Notes: generated from the sequence alone by a model not told the origin. A DNA stretch of 62,649 bases from Bradyrhizobium sp. (GCF_030654605.1 NZ_JAURXB010000158.1:1-62649), one strand, 5' to 3'. Positions 33,825 to 43,560 are shown, counted from the stretch's first letter. Made by a program: numbers and translations.

Positions 33825-36800
33825 ATGGCATCCGAATCACGACTTTTCCCGCGCTTCGAAGCGCCTTATGCCGCCGACGACGGCGCCATCGCGGCCCGGC
33901 TTCTCGCCACCGCGGGACTGCGCGCGGAACAGGACGCCCGGATCGACCGCACCGCAACGCGCCTGATCGGCGCCATCAGAACCCATGACGACCGGCTCGG
34001 CGGCGTCGAGGACATGCTGCGCGAATTCGCGCTCTCCACCAGGGAGGGCCTGGCGCTGATGGTGCTGGCGGAAGCCCTGCTGCGCGTGCCGGACGCCCGC
34101 ACGGCCGACCAGTTCATCGAGGACAAGCTCGGCCAGGGCGATTTCCTCCATCACGAAACCAGGTCCAGCGCCTTCCTCGTCAATGCCTCCGCCTGGGCGC
34201 TCGGGATGTCGGCGCGCGTGATCCAGCCCGGCGAAACCCCGCAGGGCACCATCGGCCGGCTGACAAAGCGTCTCGGCGTGCCCGCGGTGCGCGCCGCCAC
34301 ACGGCAGGCGATGCGGCTGATGGGCAGCCATTTTGTTCTGGGCGAGACCATCGAGGCAGCCCTCGAGCGGGCGGATTCGGCTGACGCCACCCGCTATTCC
34401 TTCGACATGCTCGGCGAAGGCGCGCGCACCGCTGCCGACGCCGAGCGCTATTTCAATTCCTATGCCAGCGCGATCGAGGCGATCGGCCGCGCCGCGGATG
34501 ACCGGCCCCTGCCCGGGCGGCCGGGCATCTCCGTCAAACTCTCGGCGCTGCATCCGCGCTTCGAAGCGGTGAGCCGGCAGCGGGTGATGGGCGAACTGGT
34601 GCCGCGGCTGATCGAGCTGGCGCGCCGCGCCAGCAACCATGACCTGAATTTCACCGTCGACGCCGAGGAAGCCGACCGGCTCGAATTGTCGCTGGAGGTG
34701 ATCGCGGCGGTGTTCAGCGACGCATCGTTCAAGGGCTGGGACGGATTCGGCCTGGCGATCCAGGCCTATCAGAAGCGCGCGGAGGCCGTGATCTTCTACA
34801 GCGACGAACTGGCAGGCGCGCTGAACCGGCGGATGATGCTGCGTCTGGTGAAGGGCGCCTACTGGGACACCGAGATCAAGCGCGCGCAGGAACGCGGCCT
34901 CGACGACTATCCGGTGTTTACCCGCAAGGCGATGACCGACCTGAACTACGTCGCCTGCGCGCACCAGCTGCTGGCGCTGCGGCGGCGCATTTTTCCGCAA
35001 TTCGCCACCCATAATGCGCTGACGGTCGCAACCGTGCTCGAGCTTGCGGATGGGACACGCGGATTCGAGTTTCAGCGCCTGCATGGCATGGGCGAGGCGC
35101 TGTACGCGCAGTTGAGCGAGGATCGTCCCGACATTGGCTGTCGTACCTACGCCCCGGTCGGCAGCCACCGCGATCTGCTGGCCTATCTGGTGCGGCGCCT
35201 GCTGGAGAACGGCGCCAATTCCTCGTTCGTGGCGGTTGCCGCCGACGATACCGTGCCGGTGGCCACGCTGCTGCGACGCCCGGCCGATATCGTCGGCGCT
35301 GCCGCCAACGCGCGGCATCCGAACATTCGCCTGCCAGCCGACCTCTATCAGCCGCAACGCCAGAATTCTCATGGCATCGAATTCGGCGATCGTGCGGCGC
35401 TGGGTGAGCTGGTTTCAGCGATCGCCGCAGAGACCACGCCGACGGCGGGAAGCATCGCCGATGCGACGCCTGAAGACGCCAATGCGGCGATATCGGCGGC
35501 GCGTGACGGGTTCAAGGCCTGGAGCCGGATGCCGGCGCAGCGGCGCGCGACCATTCTCGAACACGCCGCCGACGCGCTGGAGCAGCGGCGCGCGCATTTC
35601 ATCGCGCTGCTGCAACGCGAGGGCGGCAAGACCCTCGACGATGCACTGTCCGAGGTGCGCGAGGCCGTCGATTTCTGCCGCTACTATGCCGCGGAAGGCC
35701 GCAAGCTGTTTGGCGAAAGCGCGCCGCTGCCCGGGCCGACCGGCGAGAGCAATGTGCTGCAGCTGCGTGGCCGCGGCGTCTTCATCGCGATCTCGCCATG
35801 GAATTTTCCGCTGGCGATCTTTCTGGGACAGGTTTCGGCGGCGCTGATGGCCGGCAATGCGGTGGTGGCAAAACCGGCTGAACAGACGCAGCTGATCGCG
35901 GCGGCGGCCGTGCGATTGCTGCATCAGGCCGGCGTCCTCGCCTCGGCGCTGCGGCTGGTACCCGGCGACGGCAGCATCGGCGCAGCCCTGGTCGCGCATG
36001 CCGATGTCGCCGGCGTGGTCTTCACCGGCTCGACCGAGGTGGCGCGGTCGATCAACCGGACGCTGGCCGCCAGCGACGGCCCGATCGTTCCGCTGATCGC
36101 GGAGACCGGCGGCATCAACGCCATGATCGTGGACGCCACCGCGCTGCCCGAACAGGTTGCCGACGACGTCGTGACCTCGGCGTTCCGCTCGGCCGGCCAG
36201 CGCTGCTCGGCGCTGCGCCTGCTGTTCATACAGGACGATGTCGCCGACCGCATGATCGAGATGATCGCGGGCGCCGCCCGCGAACTCCGGATCGGCGATC
36301 CCTGCGACCTTTCCACCCATGTCGGGCCGGTGATCGACGCCGAAGCGAAGCAGCGGCTGGACACGCATATCGCGCGCATGAAGAAAGAGGCGCGCGTGCA
36401 TTTCGCGGGAAATGCTCCCGACGGCAATTACGTTGCGCCGCATATTTTCGAACTCGCGAGCGCGGATCAATTGACCGAGGAGATATTCGGGCCGGTCCTG
36501 CACGTGGTGCGCTATCCCGCGGACCGACTCGATCGCGTGCTGCAGTCGATCGAATGCTCCGGCTACGGGCTGACGCTGGGCATTCACTCTCGCATCGACG
36601 ATACGGTCGAGGCCGTGATCGAGCAGCTCTCCGTCGGCAACATCTACGTCAACCGCAACATGATCGGCGCCGTGGTCGGGGTGCAGCCGTTCGGCGGCCA
36701 CGGCCTGTCCGGCACCGGCCCCAAGGCCGGCGGGCCGCATTATCTGGCCCGATTCGCGACCGAACAGACCGTGACGATCAATACGGCGGCGGCGGGTGGC

Positions 36801-36830
36801 AATGCCGCGCTGCTGTCGGAGCAAGAATAG
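33825..36830 (+). CDS. putA: Bifunctional proline dehydrogenase / P5C dehydrogenase PutA
   Basis: 1001 residues from the ATG at 33825. The N-terminal part is the FAD-binding proline dehydrogenase barrel (about 80-460; NFTVDAEEADRLELSLEVI, RLVKGAYWDTEIKRAQ, ATHNALTVA). The C-terminal part is the aldehyde dehydrogenase (about 500-980), with Glu in AETGG and catalytic Cys794 in AGQRCSALR. It has no DNA-binding N-terminal domain, so it is the short, non-regulatory PutA form. It converts proline to glutamate and channels P5C between sites. No Lrp-type putR regulator is adjacent. Confidence 0.96.
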   Translation: MASESRLFPRFEAPYAADDGAIAARLLATAGLRAEQDARIDRTATRLIGAIRTHDDRLGGVEDMLREFALSTREGLALMVLAEALLRVPDARTADQFIEDKLGQGDFLHHETRSSAFLVNASAWALGMSARVIQPGETPQGTIGRLTKRLGVPAVRAATRQAMRLMGSHFVLGETIEAALERADSADATRYSFDMLGEGARTAADAERYFNSYASAIEAIGRAADDRPLPGRPGISVKLSALHPRFEAVSRQRVMGELVPRLIELARRASNHDLNFTVDAEEADRLELSLEVIAAVFSDASFKGWDGFGLAIQAYQKRAEAVIFYSDELAGALNRRMMLRLVKGAYWDTEIKRAQERGLDDYPVFTRKAMTDLNYVACAHQLLALRRRIFPQFATHNALTVATVLELADGTRGFEFQRLHGMGEALYAQLSEDRPDIGCRTYAPVGSHRDLLAYLVRRLLENGANSSFVAVAADDTVPVATLLRRPADIVGAAANARHPNIRLPADLYQPQRQNSHGIEFGDRAALGELVSAIAAETTPTAGSIADATPEDANAAISAARDGFKAWSRMPAQRRATILEHAADALEQRRAHFIALLQREGGKTLDDALSEVREAVDFCRYYAAEGRKLFGESAPLPGPTGESNVLQLRGRGVFIAISPWNFPLAIFLGQVSAALMAGNAVVAKPAEQTQLIAAAAVRLLHQAGVLASALRLVPGDGSIGAALVAHADVAGVVFTGSTEVARSINRTLAASDGPIVPLIAETGGINAMIVDATALPEQVADDVVTSAFRSAGQRCSALRLLFIQDDVADRMIEMIAGAARELRIGDPCDLSTHVGPVIDAEAKQRLDTHIARMKKEARVHFAGNAPDGNYVAPHIFELASADQLTEEIFGPVLHVVRYPADRLDRVLQSIECSGYGLTLGIHSRIDDTVEAVIEQLSVGNIYVNRNMIGAVVGVQPFGGHGLSGTGPKAGGPHYLARFATEQTVTINTAAAGGNAALLSEQE

Positions 36831-36835
36831 GGCGC

Positions 36836-36923
36836 CGTCATTGCGAGGAGCGAAGCGACGAAGCAATCCACTCTTATTTGTATCTGCCGCGCCATGGATT
36901 GCTTCGCTTCGCTCGCAATGACG
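36836..36923. repeat. CGTCATTGCGAG-family inverted repeat (second copy)
   Basis: It starts CGTCATTGCGAG and ends CTCGCAATGACG, with CGAAGCAATCCA / TGGATTGCTTCG inside each arm. It is less perfect than 10454-10532 and has a longer loop. It lies 5 bases after the putA stop, where it may act as a transcript end. Confidence 0.85.
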
Positions 36924-37034
36924 TTGAAACTTTCGTTGCATCATCGACCCAAGATGGGTCAAATGCCCGCTGGTTCTCACGCATAATTCCAGCACACGGA
37001 CAAAACCAACAAGAATCACGGGAGCGGCGGCACT

Positions 37035-38240
37035 ATGGAAAAAGGCATTTTTGACGGCCTCAAGGTTCTGGACTGCGCGAGTTTCATCGCGGCGCCTGCG
37101 GCTGCCACCGTGCTGTCGGATTTCGGCGCCGACGTGATCAAGATCGAGCCGCCGGGCCTCGGCGATCCCTACCGGAACCTGCCGAACCTGCCGGGATATC
37201 CCGCCAGCCAGCACAATTATTCGTGGATGCTGGAGGCCCGCAACAAGAAGAGCCTGGCGCTCGACCTCTCCAGGCCGGAAGGCCAAGCGGTGCTGCATCG
37301 CCTGGTGACCGAGGCCGACGTCTTCATCACCAATTTCCCGCCGGCAGTGCGCGAGCGCCTTGCATTGACCTTCGCTCAGTTGGCTCCGCTCAACGAGCGC
37401 CTGATCTATGCCTCGTTCACCGGCTACGGCGAAAAGGGCGAGGAAGCCAACAAGCCCGGCTTCGACAGCAACGCCTATTGGGCCCGCTCCGGCCTGATGG
37501 ACTTGGTGCGCGCCGACGAGAACACCACGCCGGCCCGCTCGATCGCCGGGATGGGCGACCACCCCTGCGCGATGGCGTTTTACGGTGCGATCGTCACCGC
37601 GCTGTACAAGCGCGAGCGCACCGGCAAGGGCTCACATGTCTCCTCCAACCTGATGGCCAACGGCATCTGGGCCGCCTCGGTGCTGGCGCAGGCCAAGCTG
37701 TGCGGCGCCAAATTCCAGGAGCGACGGACGCGCGAGCATGCGCTGAACGCCGTCACCAACCATTACAAGTGCAAGGATGGACGCTGGATCATCCTGTCGC
37801 TGCTCAACGAGGAGAAGCAGTGGCCGGCGCTGGCGCGCTGCATCGGCCGCGAGGATCTCGTCACCGATGAGCGCTTCGCCACCAAGGCCGGACGCCATGC
37901 ACGGTCGATCGAGCTGATCAGGATTTTCGATGAGACCTTTGCCGCCAAACCCCTCGCCGAATGGCGCCAGATCCTCGACGGCAACGGCCTGGTGTTCGGC
38001 GTGGTCGGCATCCTCGACGACATTCCCAACGACAAGCAGATGCTGGTGAACGAGGTGCTGGTGCCGTTCGAGAACGACACCATGCTGACCATCAACAGCC
38101 CGATCTGGGTCGACGGCGCCAAGAAAGTCCGGCCGCGCAAGCCGCCCGGGATCGGCGAGCACAGCGACGAGATCTTGCGCAACGCGGGCTATGACGAAGC
38201 AGCGATCCAGAAGCTGCGGGCGTCCGGCGCGGTGGCGTGA
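37035..38240 (+). CDS. Class III CoA-transferase (CaiB/BaiF family)
   Basis: 401 residues. Features are FDGLKVLDCASFIAAPAAATVLSDFGADV at the N-terminus, VFITNFPPAVRERL, and the catalytic-type Asp175 in AGMGDHPCAM. It belongs to the formyl-CoA/succinyl-CoA transferase family but differs from the copy at 16192, with low identity beyond the motifs. It precedes a GST gene by 6 bases, so the two are probably co-transcribed. The substrate is unknown. Confidence 0.85.
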   Translation: MEKGIFDGLKVLDCASFIAAPAAATVLSDFGADVIKIEPPGLGDPYRNLPNLPGYPASQHNYSWMLEARNKKSLALDLSRPEGQAVLHRLVTEADVFITNFPPAVRERLALTFAQLAPLNERLIYASFTGYGEKGEEANKPGFDSNAYWARSGLMDLVRADENTTPARSIAGMGDHPCAMAFYGAIVTALYKRERTGKGSHVSSNLMANGIWAASVLAQAKLCGAKFQERRTREHALNAVTNHYKCKDGRWIILSLLNEEKQWPALARCIGREDLVTDERFATKAGRHARSIELIRIFDETFAAKPLAEWRQILDGNGLVFGVVGILDDIPNDKQMLVNEVLVPFENDTMLTINSPIWVDGAKKVRPRKPPGIGEHSDEILRNAGYDEAAIQKLRASGAVA

Positions 38241-38246
38241 TCGCCG

Positions 38247-38891
38247 ATGCCCGCCTATCGCCTGCATTATTTTCCGGAATCCGGAAACAGCTACAAGCTG
38301 GCGCTGATGCTCACGCTGTGCGGCCAGAGTTTCGAGCCGATCTGGACCGATTTCGGCGGCGGCGTCACGCGCACGCCGGAGTGGCGGCGCGACGTCAATC
38401 CGATGGGCGAGATTCCGGTGCTGGAAGTCGACGGCGAGCGGCTGACCCAGACCGCGCCGCTGCTGCTGCAACTCGCCGAACAATATGGCCGGTTCGGCGC
38501 CGCGACCGAGGACGAGAAATTCGAACTGCTGCGCTGGCTGTTCTGGGACAATCACAAACTCACCGGCTACATGGCGAGCTACCGGTTCATGCGGACCTTC
38601 ACGCCATCGGCCGATCCGCAGGTTCTTAAATATTTCCGCAAGCGGCTCGACGATTTCCTCGGCATCCTCGAGACCCATCTGCAGCACAACGACTTCGCCA
38701 TCGGCAAGCGCGTCACCGTGGCCGATTTTTCCATGATGGCCTATCTGCACTATCCCGCCGATGAGACCGGATATGATTTCGCGGCGAGCCACCCCGCCAT
38801 AAAAGCCTGGCTCGATCGTATCGCAGACCTGCCGGGCTGGCGCTCGGCGTATGATCTGCTGCCCGGCAAGCGCCTGCCGCATTACGCGTGA
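38247..38891 (+). CDS. Glutathione S-transferase family protein
   Basis: 214 residues. The N-terminal thioredoxin fold starts YRLHYFPESGNSYKLALML and has the NPMGEIPVLE turn with the cis-Pro. The all-helical C-terminal domain has the conserved VADFSMMAYL (N-capping box region) and a C-terminal HYA. The residue at the usual Ser/Cys position is Ser13 in ESGNSYK, suggesting a Beta/Nu-like class. Co-transcription with the CoA-transferase hints at a catabolic role. Confidence 0.85.
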   Translation: MPAYRLHYFPESGNSYKLALMLTLCGQSFEPIWTDFGGGVTRTPEWRRDVNPMGEIPVLEVDGERLTQTAPLLLQLAEQYGRFGAATEDEKFELLRWLFWDNHKLTGYMASYRFMRTFTPSADPQVLKYFRKRLDDFLGILETHLQHNDFAIGKRVTVADFSMMAYLHYPADETGYDFAASHPAIKAWLDRIADLPGWRSAYDLLPGKRLPHYA

Positions 38892-39048
38892 GGGCTACTC
38901 GTTCTGCGGCAGCATCCAGCCGATGGCGGCGAGCCGGGCGTTTGATTCCGGTCAAATCCGGCAGGCGCAAACTGGACTACAGTTGATGAGCCCTGTTACT
39001 TCGCGGTGCAGTTTGCCTGAACAATGTTCGAGAGCAAAGGAAGACGGA

Positions 39049-39258
39049 ATGTCGAGCAACCAGAGCGGAAAGAAGCCGGCACACAGCGATACCGACGCGC
39101 CAGTTGATCAAGATGCCACACAGGAACGGGACGGCCTTGAAGCGGTCAAGCCGAATCTGACAGGAATGATCGGTATGCACATCGATCAGCCTCAAGAGGA
39201 TGCAACAACCGGCTCACCAGGTGCCGATCTCGATCGCGATCTGGCCGAGGAAAAATAG
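39049..39258 (+). CDS. Small acidic hydrophilic protein
   Basis: 69 residues; the ATG at 39049 follows AAGGAAG. The product is almost entirely polar (Asp, Glu, Gln, Lys, Thr) and looks disordered. No family is recognised. A longer frame from 38851 lacks a ribosome site and is not favoured. A hairpin at 39292-39310 follows. Confidence 0.5.
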   Translation: MSSNQSGKKPAHSDTDAPVDQDATQERDGLEAVKPNLTGMIGMHIDQPQEDATTGSPGADLDRDLAEEK

Positions 39259-39291
39259 CGCCGACCATCGTGCGGTCGCAGCCCACGTGAT

Positions 39292-39310
39292 ACGCGATGG
39301 TGCATCGCGT
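39292..39310. terminator. Hairpin between convergent small genes
   Basis: ACGCGATG-GTG-CATCGCGT, a perfect 8-pair stem with a 3-base loop, between stops at 39258 and 39360. No T-run. Confidence 0.45.
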
Positions 39311-39359
39311 GAGTACCGACGAGCCATCAACGGCACAGTTCCGCCAGATGCTGCCGGGG

Positions 39360-39584
39360 TCAGGCGGGGGGAATAGCCGGAGATGGCGGGACTGGAACGT
39401 GAAGATACTTCTGTTCCGGTGGCAATACGAGTCGAAAAACGATTGCCTTCGGTTCCCGCCAGGATGCCAGGGTCGCGCCGCAACCAATACATTCAACGCT
39501 GCCTGGCCTTCCGCTCACCGTCGTGGCCTCGGCCATTTCGTATGAAGCCTTGCAGGATGTGCATATCAGGTTCGATATTTTCAT
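39360..39584 (-). CDS. Small zinc-ribbon protein
   Basis: 74 residues from the ATG at 39584. Two CxxC pairs, CTSC near residue 8 and CIGC near residue 34, form a zinc ribbon of the MJ0042 type (IxCxxCxxxYE, then ECxxCG). The segment KAIVFRLVLPPEQKY follows, and the tail is Pro-rich. Such proteins are often regulators or assembly factors. The ribosome site is weak. I am confident of the fold but not of the function. Confidence 0.65.
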   Translation of the reverse strand: MKISNLICTSCKASYEMAEATTVSGRPGSVECIGCGATLASWREPKAIVFRLVLPPEQKYLHVPVPPSPAIPPA

Positions 39585-39664
39585 GAGGATATTCTGCTCA
39601 ACTTCGGGGACGGCGCATTGAGCCAAATCAATGCGATCGTACAGCCCAATATGACAGCAAGCGC

Positions 39665-39937
39665 CTATGGCGGATTGCCCTGCAACGCTCCGGCCAAATC
39701 AGCCGCCGTGGCGAGCTCCTGAACCAGGAACTCCAGCACGACGGTTTGTCCGCCATAGGCTTCCGCCTTTTGCGGATCGACATAGATTTCGACCCATCTT
39801 ACGGCGTCACTTATTCTCTCCCGATAGTTGCCATCATCGAAGACGTTCAACAGCCCGCACACCTCGGGCACTATTTCGGCGTCACTGTGAGCGACCAGCC
39901 TGCTCGTAAGGTATCTTATTTGTTCTTCTATGGTCAT
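39665..39937 (-). CDS. Hypothetical protein, 90 aa
   Basis: It starts MTIEEQIRYLTSRL and is mainly helical with an acidic bias and even codon use, which supports a real gene. The middle, AVRWVEIYVDPQKAEAYGG, and the end, LEFLVQELATAADLAGAL, show no known motif. It is in the same direction as the zinc-ribbon gene, 80 bases upstream of it, and follows pstB by about 125 bases. Confidence 0.5.
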   Translation of the reverse strand: MTIEEQIRYLTSRLVAHSDAEIVPEVCGLLNVFDDGNYRERISDAVRWVEIYVDPQKAEAYGGQTVVLEFLVQELATAADLAGALQGNPP

Positions 39938-40063
39938 GTTTCGCGCCGTTATCTCACTCGGTACGCCATAGTCAATGAACGGTGCCTGCGCTCATTGTTG
40001 CATGAAGTATGTTGCAGTTCCGTGTCACTGTTCTTCCCTGCATGCCGGACAAAGCGGCATCCA

Positions 40064-40939
40064 TCAGCCAAACCGGCCGGTGATGAACCGCTGCGTGCGC
40101 GGATCGCCTGGCGTCACGAAAATCTGGCGCACGGTACCGAATTCACCCATTTCGCCCAGATACATGAAGCCCGCATAATCTGAAACCCGCGCGGCTTGCT
40201 GAAGGTTGTGAGTTACGATGATGATCGTGTGGTCGTTCTTGAGCTCATCAATTGTCTGCTCGATTTTTGCCGAAGAAATCGGATCGATGGAAGCGCAAGG
40301 CTCGTCGAGAAGAAGGACTTCTGGCCGGATTGCGATCGCGCGGGCAATGCTGAGGCGCTGCTGCTGACCGCCTGACAGCTCCAATCCACTTTTCAAGAGG
40401 CTATCCTTCACCTCATCCCAAAGCGCCACGCGCCGCAATGCAACTTCAACTTCGGTATCCATTTGCGCCCTGGCAAGACCTCGATTGAGCCCAATGCCAA
40501 AGGCGATGTTGTCGTAGATGGACATCGGAAACGGCGTTGGCTTCTGAAAGACCATGCCAATTCGGGTTCGCAGGATGGCCAGGTCCTGATTCCCGGACAG
40601 AATGTCCTCGCCATCCAACAATACTTCGCCGTCAGCGTGCTGACCGGGATAGAGGCTGTAGATGCGATTGAAGACACGCAGCAGGGTCGACTTGCCGCAA
40701 CCGGAGGGGCCGATGAATGCGGTCACCCGGTTGGCATAGATCGGCACCGACACGTCCTTGAGTGCGTGATTGCCGTCCTGATAGTAGAAATTGAGGTGTC
40801 GAACGGAGATTTTCTCTTTGACACGTTCATGGTCCGGCTTTGACCGGATGACTTTGGCTAGTTGATCGAATGCCCCAGCGGAAGGTGCGGCGGTGCGGAT
40901 TTTCCCAGAAGCCTCGCTTACGGACATCGTCATGCTCAA
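40064..40939 (-). CDS. pstB: PstB-like phosphate ABC transporter ATPase (orphan)
   Basis: 291 residues. Walker [10 protein letters not shown] (77-85), signature LSGGQQQR, and Walker [13 protein letters not shown] are intact, and [20 protein letters not shown] is characteristic of PstB. An N-terminal extension of about 40 residues ([12 protein letters not shown]...) is longer than in E. coli PstB. No pstS, pstC, pstA or phoU gene is within reach, so it probably serves permeases encoded elsewhere or is a second copy. Confidence 0.85.
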   Translation of the reverse strand: MSMTMSVSEASGKIRTAAPSAGAFDQLAKVIRSKPDHERVKEKISVRHLNFYYQDGNHALKDVSVPIYANRVTAFIGPSGCGKSTLLRVFNRIYSLYPGQHADGEVLLDGEDILSGNQDLAILRTRIGMVFQKPTPFPMSIYDNIAFGIGLNRGLARAQMDTEVEVALRRVALWDEVKDSLLKSGLELSGGQQQRLSIARAIAIRPEVLLLDEPCASIDPISSAKIEQTIDELKNDHTIIIVTHNLQQAARVSDYAGFMYLGEMGEFGTVRQIFVTPGDPRTQRFITGRFG

Positions 40940-41784
40940 CTCGTTAAGAAGATCATTTTTAGAATAGAACCGATCGAGCTATTGGCGCTTTGATCAAGCT
41001 CAATGGATCCGATTGGAAACACCAGCCAGCGCCGGCATCCCGTCACGAAACAGTCATTCCATTGTCATCCAGAAATTTTCAACGGCTCTTGACGAAGCAC
41101 ATGCCGATCCGCGAGGCCTTGTCGGCGGCCTCGCAGGCGAGGCCCGCGGCGCAGGTCCAGACGGTGAGGCCGGCCCCGGATTGCGGATGATTTCAAACAG
41201 CGAAGTCGTCGTTGCGGGAGTTTGATTGAAATTTAAAAAACAGCAAATACGCTTTCGCGATCTCGCGGCGCCATGCGCCCGAGCTTTGCCATCAGATCTC
41301 CTTGCCCTCCAGTCAGAGGGCGCGGGGAGGCCGGGCGCCCGATGCGCCCGATAGCCGCGTGTGCAATGGGTAGTGGTAGAAGGCACACGCGTTAGTCAGG
41401 TCACACCGGAATCACCCGGCACTCCCCGCGCAATGGTTTACGGCTTATACGTGATCTCCTCGGCGAGCCCTGCGCTTTTGCCACCGTCATCCGCAGCACC
41501 TCGAGCTGCGAACTTGACACCAGCCTTTGGGGTGTCAGGACCACACGATTTCGCCGTCCGTTTCAGACGCTCTGGTCGGGAGCGCCATCCACGTCCACCG
41601 CATCCCCGTCCCGCATCGGTGACCTTGCGCAACGCCCCTCTGAATGGGACGGGATGGCTATCGATATAGCCCGGTTTTTATTTCTGTAAAACAGAAATAT
41701 TTTTTCGCGAGAGGCTTGACATCGTTTCCGATAACCAGAAGTGATTTGCCCGTCGGGTCGCCACGCAACCGGCTTCGACTGAAA
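40940..41784. other. Intergenic region (845 bases) with decayed gene end and repeat-like sequence
   Basis: 41079-41159 holds a copy of the 3' end of the gene at 41785 (listed separately). The part from about 41345 to 41770 has short frames such as SVKQKYFFARGLTS that resemble spurious frames often translated from a dispersed Bradyrhizobium intergenic repeat; that is from memory. Nothing else is convincing. The pstB promoter should lie near 40940-41000. Confidence 0.4.
41079..41159 (-). pseudogene. 3'-end remnant of a paralogue of the 41785-43356 gene
   Basis: Read leftward, this stretch encodes WTCAAGLACEAADKASRIGM followed by CFVKSR and a stop. It differs from the end of the intact CxxCH gene at only two residues (D for G, A for T). 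Upstream, the match stops and an in-frame TGA appears within about 13 codons. It is therefore a short duplicated relic, not a working gene. Confidence 0.85.
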
Positions 41785-43356
41785 TCAGCGGCTCTTGACG
41801 AAACACATGCCGATCCGCGAGGTCTTGCCGGCGGCCTCGCAGGCGAGTCCCGCGGCGCAGGTCCAGTCACGAAAACTCGGGTCGTTGTCGGCGGCCTTCG
41901 CGCTTGGCTGGTAGCAATGCGCGCCCCAGCCGTCATAGTGGCCGGTGCCCTTGAGTTCCGCCAAAAATTCCGACCTGGTGCGCAATTGCGGACGCTCGGA
42001 AAATCCGCGCGAATAATCCGGGCTGCTGCCCCATTTCATCGAGGCAAGAATATCGCGGCGCCGGATCTGGTCGCCGAAGAAATGCGGCGACGCCGGAACG
42101 ACGGTCGAATTGGACGGCCTGGCCGCCATCCAGTCCACCCCCGGGAAATGGAAACCGCCGATACCGCGCGTCTGATGACAGCCCGAACAGGTGACATCGT
42201 TCAGCCGGCGCCTGAAGCCGGCGACCGAGCGGATGTTGGCGGGCGTCACGCCGACGTCGGCGGCCTTCCTGAGTGCAGTCACGATGTCGCTCTCGCTGAA
42301 CACGGGGTTCGCACCCTCGCCCTGCACCAGGCCGAATTCCGGCTGCAGTCCGGAGGGATCGAAACCGACCGGCGTCGCGGCGATCGCCGCTCTCGCCAGG
42401 AACCGCTCGGGGATCAGGACCGTGCCGCGATCGAATTCATTGAGATGCCTGGGATCGAGCAGCCAGGCCTTGAAGTCGCGTCCAAGATCAGCGTCCGCCA
42501 GAATTCGCTCGCGATCGATCTGGTTTTCCATCGGCGCTTCCTCGAACGCGCGCGCCCTGGAATCGAAGCGAAACACCTTCAAGAGATAATCGGTGCGAAA
42601 TTCGCGTACCGCCGATTTCGGCACATGCACGATCTGCAGGTTGGTTTCGATACGATCGATGTTTTCAGGCCGGATCAGGTCGAGCGGGCCGTCCGGCGCG
42701 AGCAGCCGGGCTGCGAGATCGGCACCGGCGAGCGTCGATTCGCCGGCATCGAGCCAACGCCGGGCGATCCCGGCGCAAGTGATCCCGGCGCCCCTGGCGT
42801 CGGTCATGCCGCCACCCCTCGCCTTCAGCACGACATTCAGCGTCATCGGCAGACGCCGCGGCGCGCCGTCCTCGCCGGCTGGCCGCGTCCGCGTCAGACG
42901 GTAGATCAACCTGACTTCGCCGCAGCTCTCCGGCGAGGCAAAGGCGCGGTCCATCCGGTTGACGATGCCGGCCAGCACGAAGCGCGCGTCGTCCGAATAC
43001 AACACGGCGCGATCGAACAATTGAAAGTCATGCCCGGTTCCGACGCCGATGGTCTCGTTCGGCACACCGGCCTTGTGCCTGACGACGTACCGTTCGAACT
43101 CGGCATCGAGTGCCGCGCGAACCATCGCCATCGACGGCAGGGTGAACAGCTGGCCGCTGGTCAGGGGAATATCGACGGATCTCTCCGGCGCCATGACCCG
43201 CGCCACGGCAAACCGGCCGCGATCGAGTTCGCGCAACGCCAGGGGATCGGTGATCGCCGCACCACGCTCCAGCGCCGGGCCTTCAGCGGCGCGCGCGGGT
43301 ATGGCGCCGCACAGCAAAACAAGGATGGTGAAAATAAATGGCAACGCGCGGTCCAT
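41785..43356 (-). CDS. Large exported protein with single CxxCH motif
   Basis: 523 residues with a signal peptide ending at ARAAEG (about residue 24). A single CSGCH (Cys390-His394), in NDVTCSGCHQTRGIGGFH, predicts one covalent c-type heme, placed two-thirds along a protein far larger than a simple cytochrome c. The rest contains extra Cys (145, 194, and four near the C-terminus, including CAAGLAC), suggesting disulfides and a periplasmic location. I do not recognise the family; an electron-transfer or peroxidase-like role is only a guess. A decayed copy of its 3' end lies 625 bases away. Confidence 0.72.
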   Translation of the reverse strand: MDRALPFIFTILVLLCGAIPARAAEGPALERGAAITDPLALRELDRGRFAVARVMAPERSVDIPLTSGQLFTLPSMAMVRAALDAEFERYVVRHKAGVPNETIGVGTGHDFQLFDRAVLYSDDARFVLAGIVNRMDRAFASPESCGEVRLIYRLTRTRPAGEDGAPRRLPMTLNVVLKARGGGMTDARGAGITCAGIARRWLDAGESTLAGADLAARLLAPDGPLDLIRPENIDRIETNLQIVHVPKSAVREFRTDYLLKVFRFDSRARAFEEAPMENQIDRERILADADLGRDFKAWLLDPRHLNEFDRGTVLIPERFLARAAIAATPVGFDPSGLQPEFGLVQGEGANPVFSESDIVTALRKAADVGVTPANIRSVAGFRRRLNDVTCSGCHQTRGIGGFHFPGVDWMAARPSNSTVVPASPHFFGDQIRRRDILASMKWGSSPDYSRGFSERPQLRTRSEFLAELKGTGHYDGWGAHCYQPSAKAADNDPSFRDWTCAAGLACEAAGKTSRIGMCFVKSR

Positions 43357-43448
43357 ATCCTGACAAACACCGCACCGGAGCCCTCATTCCAGGCATTCTG
43401 CGGGTAAGGTCTAGTGGTCAGGAAATTACCGAAGGGCGGAATTGCTGT

Positions 43449-43560
43449 CCATCCTTCGAGACGCCGCGCAAGGGCGCGGCTCCTCAGCATGAGGTTGAAC
43501 GTGTTGAAACACAACAACCTCATGCTGAGGAGCGAGCGGCGCGAGCGTCTCGAAGCATGG
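43449..43560. repeat. Dispersed palindromic repeat with nested stems
   Basis: The outer arms run CCATCCTTCGAGACGC to GCGTCTCGAAGCATGG. The inner arms, CCTCAGCATGAGGTTG (43482-43497) and its exact complement (43515-43530), form a 16-pair stem. It lies between two leftward genes. Confidence 0.8.

Noticed and set aside
35415..37562. Long open frame (715 codons) on the minus strand across putA
   Set aside because: It is antisense to clearly conserved PutA and CoA-transferase sequence, and its product is low complexity with no motif. High GC content keeps antisense frames open.
41361..41669. 102-codon plus-strand frame between pstB and the CxxCH gene
   Set aside because: There is no ribosome site, the composition is biased, and the region resembles a dispersed intergenic repeat rather than a gene.
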